From Moniliophthora roreri (lineage: Eukaryota > Basidiomycota > Agaricomycetes > Agaricales > Marasmiaceae), in contig LATX02000216.1 in NCBI GenBank assembly GCA_001466705.2, positions 124,001-188,000 of the forward strand: DNA of 64,000 nucleotides, written 5' to 3'. Shown here piece by piece: positions 58,810 through 64,000 of the stretch. Every line of letters starts with the position of its first letter. Position 1 is the stretch's first letter. A program made the position numbers and the translations under genes. Under the pieces are notes generated by a model, which saw only the letters and a program-made list of their open reading frames with translations, was not told the origin of the DNA and made no database searches.

Positions 58810-59250
58810 GTTACTGTTCCTATCTCCTTTGACAATGCATGCTTGGTCTTATTTAGGACTTCTTATGCATTAGATATTCTTCTTACATCTTGTTGTATCT
58901 GTCTGTAGGTAGTGGATGTCCTTCAGAAGTGATTTCCTTCTTTCTGAGATGACTTTGTACCTCTTTAGTTTATTTCCCATGTTTTGCCGCTGGTGAACTC
59001 TTTATTAAGAGATCACCTGCTTTGACTTTGATCTGTATATTGACTTTGGAGGAGGATCGTTCAGTGATTGTTCCTGTTCTATGTCATCTTTTTGTTTTGA
59101 TGTCTCCTCTAAATACCTCTGNCCTGTAGGGAATCTAACTATGGCCCAATGAACACATTGGCTAGTTAATCAAGCTCTCAAAAGTGCTATCAATGGGATT
59201 TTAATTTCTACTTTACCTTTCTATGACATCTGCAAAGTGCAACATGCAGT
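58810..59250. other. Spacer between TIR elements, with contig junction at 59122
   Basis: A single N at 59122. No gene seen. Confidence 0.5.
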
Positions 59251-59685
59251 CACTACATACAAGGTGTTCTTTTAATGCTATAAATACACTCAGAATACTT
59301 CTATATATTTGCTTCCAGACAACACTCAGAAAATTCTATTAGTTTCAAGCTATCATCACATAGCAAAAACAGCAAGCATTACAAATATACTAAATTTTCT
59401 GCCTTATAAAATAGTGAGAAAAAATTTAGAAAATAAATATAAGATTTTGAATTTTATATTAAAGGAAACATATTAAATACAAAAGGAAAACTAAATGAAA
59501 ACTATCTAAGAACTGCTTTAAAATATAGTGTTTTCATATAATTTTCCTACTATTTTCCTAGTGTTTTCCTAGTGTTTTCTCTGACTTTCCCACAATAGAA
59601 AATGTGGAATTTTTATCTTATCTTATCAGCATTTTCTGAGCATTTTCAACCAGAGAAAATTTAATGTTTTCTCAGTATGGAAATT
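59251..59685. mobile_element. TIR element, copy 2 (inverted, truncated at gap 59686)
   Basis: Begins CACTACATACAAGGTGTTCT followed by taatgctataaatacactca, i.e. the reverse of the right end of copy 1. Runs to the N at 59686. Confidence 0.6.
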
Positions 59686-59686
59686 N

Positions 59687-60912
59687 TCACACAGAAGATT
59701 TGGAGACACTACGTACAAGGTGTTCTTTTAACATGGTTTTCTGATTGAGAAAACACTTAATCTTCTTGCAAAGAGAATTTTTATAAAACCATATATAAAT
59801 TCTAAATTTCAATTGTGTCCTCTCAACAAGAATATGCCTGGAGAATACTAAATTTTCAGCAGCAAAAGATATGGAATTTTCAAATTCTGAGAATTAATAG
59901 ATAATACAATATATTAGAATAATTTCCATACTGAGAAAACATTAAATTTTCTCTGGTTGAAAATGCTCAGAAAATGCTGATAAGATAAGATAAAAATTCC
60001 ACATTTTCTATTGTGGGAAAGTCAGAGAAAACACTAGGAAAACACTAGGAAAATAGTAGGAAAATTATATAAAAACACTATATTTCAAAGCAGTTCTTAG
60101 ATAGTTTTCATTTAGTTTTTCTTTTGTATTTAACATGTTTCCTTTAATATAAAATTCAAAATCTTATATCTGTTTTCTAAATGTTTTCTCACTATTTTAT
60201 AAGGCAGAAAATTTAGTATATTTGTAATTAGAAAATTAAAGGATAATTCTATAACTTCATTATTATAAAATAATCAAAAAACACTGACTCTTCCGGAAAT
60301 CAAAATCCAGAGTATGCTTGCTGTTTTCACTATGTGATAATAACTTGAAACTAATAGAATTTTCTGAGTGTTGTCTGGAAGCAAATATATAGCAGTATTC
60401 TGAGTGTATTTCCTTTGTATTAATAGCATTAAAAGAACACCTCATACGTAGTGAAAGGAAACATGTTAAATACAAAAGGAAAACTATATAAAAACTATCT
60501 AAAAACTGCTTTAAAATATAATGTTTTCACATGATTTTCCTACCATTTTTCTAGTGTTTTCCTAGTGTTTTCTCTGACTTTCCCACAATAGAAAATGTGG
60601 AATTTTTATCTTATCTTATCAGCATTTTCTGAGCATTTTCAACCAGAGAAAATTTAATGTTTTCTCAGTATGGAAATTATTCTAATATATTGTATTATCT
60701 ATTAATTCTCAGAATTTGAAAATTCCATATCTTTTGCTGCTGAAAATTTAGTATTCTCCAGGCATATTCTTGTTGAGAGGACACAATTGAAATTTAGAAT
60801 TTATATATGGTTTTATAAAAATTCTCTTTGCAAGAAGATTAAGTGTTTTCTCAATCAGAAAACCATGTTAAAAGAACACCTTGTACGTAGTGTCTCCAAA
60901 TCTTCTGTGTGA
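59687..60912. repeat. Hairpin contig: ~455-bp inverted arms of the TIR family
   Basis: Between Ns at 59686 and 60913. The contig starts tcacacagaagatttggaga and ends with its exact reverse complement. Arms 59687-60145 and 60455-60912 are near-identical inverted copies around a loop of about 310 bp. A full element (59707-60453) lies inside the left part. Confidence 0.8.
59707..60453. mobile_element. TIR element, copy 3 (747 bp)
   Basis: Left end CACTACGTACAAGGTGTTCT, right end agaacacctcatacgtagtg. Lacks the internal duplication of copy 1, so this is probably the basic form. Confidence 0.65.
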
Positions 60913-60913
60913 N

Positions 60914-61639
60914 TTCAGTGGTGAAGGCCAAGTAGTAATAGCCTCCATCTTATCATGGGTAGGTTTGAGTCCCACATAGGTACACCTGTGTCCTACTACA
61001 ATTGTTTCATTGCAGCATACAAAAGACTTTTTCCCCATGAATGTTCCACCACAGTATTTAACACGTTGTAAAGTTCAATTTATGCTCTGCATATGTTCCC
61101 ATACAAAGCATCTTATGCCTGGATTTTCTGGTATCATTTCATACCCTCCACCTTCTAGTTTGTATCTTGTCTTTGGCATCATCAATATACAGCTGCATAA
61201 CCTGAGGTATTTCATCCTTCAGGATTTCACAGACATCCTCATGGAATATAGGAACCAAATTAGTCTATCCCATAGGTAATTTGACTAGTATGTACATGCC
61301 AAAAGGTGTTTGAAATGTGGTCAAGTCCCACGATGAAGAATGTATTTTCCTTTCATTGTATTCTATGAACAAATCCAGAGTCCCTCTACAAGCTCTTCCT
61401 GCAAAATGATTTGCTAGCTCATATGTCACTGGGAGAATCCCTGAATATTGTATCGTCACAGCATTCAACAGTTCTAAACTGTGCACTATATGCAGTCTTC
61501 CATCTTTCTTAGCAACACAGAACCATCGGGAACAATATGAACTGTTTGATGGTTCATAAGTCTTGCTCATAATCTTTCCTTTAATTATGTTACACACTTT
61601 GTCAAAGATTCCTGGTGGAATTGGTGCATTTTTGAACAC
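60914..61639 (-). mobile_element. Ty3/Gypsy reverse transcriptase remnant
   Basis: The minus strand reads SSYCSRWFCVAKKDGRLHIV, ANHFAGRACRGTLDLF, LTTFQTPFGMYILVKLPMG, then FHEDVCEILKDEIPQ and LYIDDAKDK (the YIDD active-site motif), followed by frames broken by stops. This is the RT core of a fungal Ty3/Gypsy element. It is degenerate and cut by the N at 60913. Confidence 0.8.
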
Positions 61640-61660
61640 CCACTTTTACATTTCTTTTCT

Positions 61661-61661
61661 N
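61661..61661. other. Contig junction (single N)
   Basis: Lies just upstream of the RT remnant (minus strand). Confidence 0.85.
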
Positions 61662-62756
61662 TCATTGCTCTTGCTTACTTTTTTACTTAGATGCTCAATC
61701 ACTAACACACATAGCATCAGATTGCAATATACTTGGAAAAGGCCTTGCTAACACAGATTAGTCTCTACTATCTTACACTATCATAATCTAAATCTGTTTC
61801 ATTAGCAGCAGACCTGATAGAAGCCAATGCTACCGGAATATACCCAAACACATTCCTTCTCCAACTCAACTCACTGCTCTTAGCACATTTTTCATTCTAA
61901 TTCCTCCACCAACTCCTTGATTGTCTTTCAACTTCCATTACTGTCACTACTTCAACCTTTACATCTGCAACAAGATGCCATATCCTTCATTATCACCATT
62001 CTTGCAGTCATCAGACATAGGCCTTAAGGTGGGCAGAGACAGCTCACACCTTATAATATTGCAGATCACTTTCCAAGTACCAACTGATCAGTGTACCAGG
62101 TTCTGAGAATAATGCCTGTGTTGTGCTGACAAGAATTTTGTCTTTGGAGGCCAAGAGCAGCCAGACCATCATACACATATGAGCACACATTAGAATTCCC
62201 ATATCAGAAGTCTATAGACACTATAGATCCTCATTTAGCTGCACAAGATATGTTCTGGCCCAAAACCTTTCCTGTAGACAAGGAGAACAATATGACTGTA
62301 ATATCAAACTTGTCAGTGAATGGGTTGGTGTAAACTACCAACAGGAACAAGTTCAGTTTTTTTGAATATTTTTATAGTTTTTGCAACAATAATACAACCA
62401 GAAGAGCATTGACAAAGTGTGAGAAAGTGCACCATACTTACTCACAGTCACCTTCTGCTGTACCTATCTATTACAAGAGGAGCTCAATTGAAGACTAATC
62501 AGCATATCTTGCAGCGTAGAGGGCAGAAATAAGCTTTGGCCTCAAGGCAAACAGAGGACAAATGTTAAGACTGCAGGACAGAGCTGTAACAATCACCAAG
62601 GACTTACTCTTTTTTTCTTCTTACATAGTTACCATTACCTATGCCTTCTTCTTACTTAACTTGTATTACACATGCAAACTTCTTTCTTACTCAGTTTCCT
62701 ACTCAGACTGCTGTGGCACAGTCATTTATTTATAATAACCAATAGGCTCTCTAGCA
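61662..62756. other. AT-rich repeat-derived spacer; no gene seen
   Basis: No supported frame. Confidence 0.4.
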
Positions 62757-63093
62757 CTTTTTAGATAGTTTTCATATAGTTTTCCTTTTGTATTTAACAT
62801 GTTTCCTTTGATATAAAATTCAAAATCTTATATTTATTTTCTAAATGTTTTCTCACTATTTTATAAGGCAGAAAATTAAAGGATAATTCTATAATTTCAT
62901 TATCATAAAATAATAAAAAAACACAGACTCTTCTGGAAATTAAAATCCAGAGTATGCTTGCTGTTTTCAATATGTGATGACAACTTGAAACTAATAGAAT
63001 TTTCTGAGTGTTGTCTAGAAGCAAATATATAGCAGTATTCTGGGTGTATTTCCTTTGTATTAATAGCATAAAAAGAACACCTCATACGTAGTG
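62757..63093. mobile_element. TIR element, copy 4 (right part only)
   Basis: Matches the right 330 bp of copies 1 and 3, ending agaacacctcatacgtagtg. The left part is missing. Confidence 0.65.
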
Positions 63094-63289
63094 CAAGGAG
63101 TTTCCATGAGTCCACAAGTATCCCTTATACTCTAACTGAGACACAACAGTTTCCATTTGGGATATCGGATCTTCCCCCAGATATTATTGGAACCCAGAAC
63201 ATGCATTCATACCAGAACTCACCAACAGAAACCAACAATCTGGAAACCAATCCCTTAACTCCTCACCTTTACCAATAACCTCTAAAGAA

Positions 63290-64000
63290 ATGACAACTCA
63301 GCTGACCAGAACATCACTAGAGGATTTGATTTCAGCACTCCGGAATCTCAGGAGCAAACAAGGAGAAGAGAAGAAGAAAGAGAACAAGGTCACTGTTCCT
63401 AAGGAATTTGATGGCCAATCTGATAATCCCCTTTCTTTCATCACGGAAGTACAGCTCTATCTCTGAGCTAATCTGAACATATATCCAAAAGATGAAGATA
63501 AGATCACATTCATGCTGTCATACATGAAAAAGAGTGCTGCTAACAAATGGATGCAGGCAAAGAATGCCGAGATAGAAAGGCTTATGGAAGAAAAGGCACT
63601 AGAACCAACAGATACAAAACCAGAAGAACAAGTCCATCTTCCCACCTGGAAGGACTTCTTACCAGTGGATCTGGCAACCAGTGCACGGATCAAGATGAAG
63701 TCTCTCAAACAGAACAAACAGCCAATTGATGAGTACATCAACAATTTCAAACTCCTTGCAGCAGATACTACTTATGATGATGCTGCTCTTATTGATCATT
63801 TCTTGAATGGCCTTAATGAGAGACTTTTGGGCATGTGCCTCTCTACTCCCGATCAACTGGATAATATAGAAGAATGGTACGACTGAGCTAGAAAATACAA
63901 TAACAATTGGCTCACCAAACTGGCAATCACTGGAGCTAGAAGCAAATCAGAGAAAGCTTCTAAACCAAACCTAAAGGTGAATTGCCTTTCTGATGCAGAA
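63290..64000 (+). mobile_element. Ty3/Gypsy Gag remnant, runs off the window
   Basis: From an ATG at 63290 (MTTQLTRTSLEDLISAL) the frame contains the retrotransposon Gag core: VPKEFDGQSDNPLSFITEVQ, then DEDKITFMLSYMKKSAANKW, then ATSARIKMKSLKQNKQPIDE. Stops interrupt it at 63463-63465 (TGA) and 63884-63886 (TGA). Beyond the second stop the frame is still Gag-like (ARKYNNNWLTK). The order of Gag (plus) and RT (minus) shows that these are two different elements. Confidence 0.75.

Noticed and set aside
57686..61000. CRISPR-like array (short motifs repeated)
   Set aside because: The repeats are internal AT-rich motifs of TIR elements with no regular spacers, and the DNA is eukaryotic.
1..64000. 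TGA reassigned as a sense codon
   Set aside because: TGA ends the bZIP and the large coiled-coil genes at sensible places, and most genes use TAA/TAG/TGA normally.

Overview
The window reads as nuclear DNA of an agaricomycete (mushroom-forming basidiomycete). Genes are dense and cut by many short introns (about 45-65 nt, GT-AG with rare GC-AG). Gene pairs are close and often divergent or convergent. Several unknown proteins belong to agaric-type families, and the repeats are typical of such genomes: LIN/Tad-like and Ty3/Gypsy remnants and TIR elements. All exon models below were worked out by eye from reading frames and splice signals.

Region 1 (1-30457) is ordinary gene-rich euchromatin. 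It holds a head-to-head pair of unknown paralogs (one broken), two decayed unknown genes, a membrane-anchored protein disulfide isomerase divergent from the KEOPS subunit gene CGI121, and a bZIP factor. Two large coiled-coil/disordered proteins follow, then a GPI-anchored secreted protein, SEC63, a secreted DUF1593 (nucleoside-hydrolase-like) protein, a putative GCR1_C-type DNA-binding protein and a small unknown gene. Secretory-pathway functions recur (PDI, GPI protein, SEC63, secreted hydrolase-like protein), but nothing shows that they form one system.

Region 2 (30518-39306) starts with a 528-bp hAT-like non-autonomous element. It has perfect 12-bp TIRs and an 8-bp target duplication, and it carries the end of a PHD-finger gene. 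A tandem array of a roughly 3.9-kb unit follows (two full copies and one partial). Each full copy encodes an intact eight-exon protein of about 558 aa from an agaric-type family with a degenerate kinase-like lobe. An inverted fragment of the same family lies next to POL1.

Region 3 (39596-46330) holds a ribosomal-L1-domain gene and the DNA polymerase alpha gene (POL1). Single-N joins mark contig junctions that cut both genes. The 5' part of POL1 carries two in-frame TGA codons at conserved Arg positions and a small deletion. The 3' end of POL1 appears twice around a junction.

Region 4 (46388-64000) is AT-richer and repeat-laden, with more contig joins. It has a LINE tail, an EST1-like pseudogene, tandem duplications, a MULE-like MITE, a family of AT-rich elements with CACTA ends that includes a 1.2-kb hairpin, and Ty3/Gypsy RT and Gag remnants. 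It also contains a cleanly splicing chromodomain plus RING-like gene with a 15-nt microexon and one in-frame TGA.
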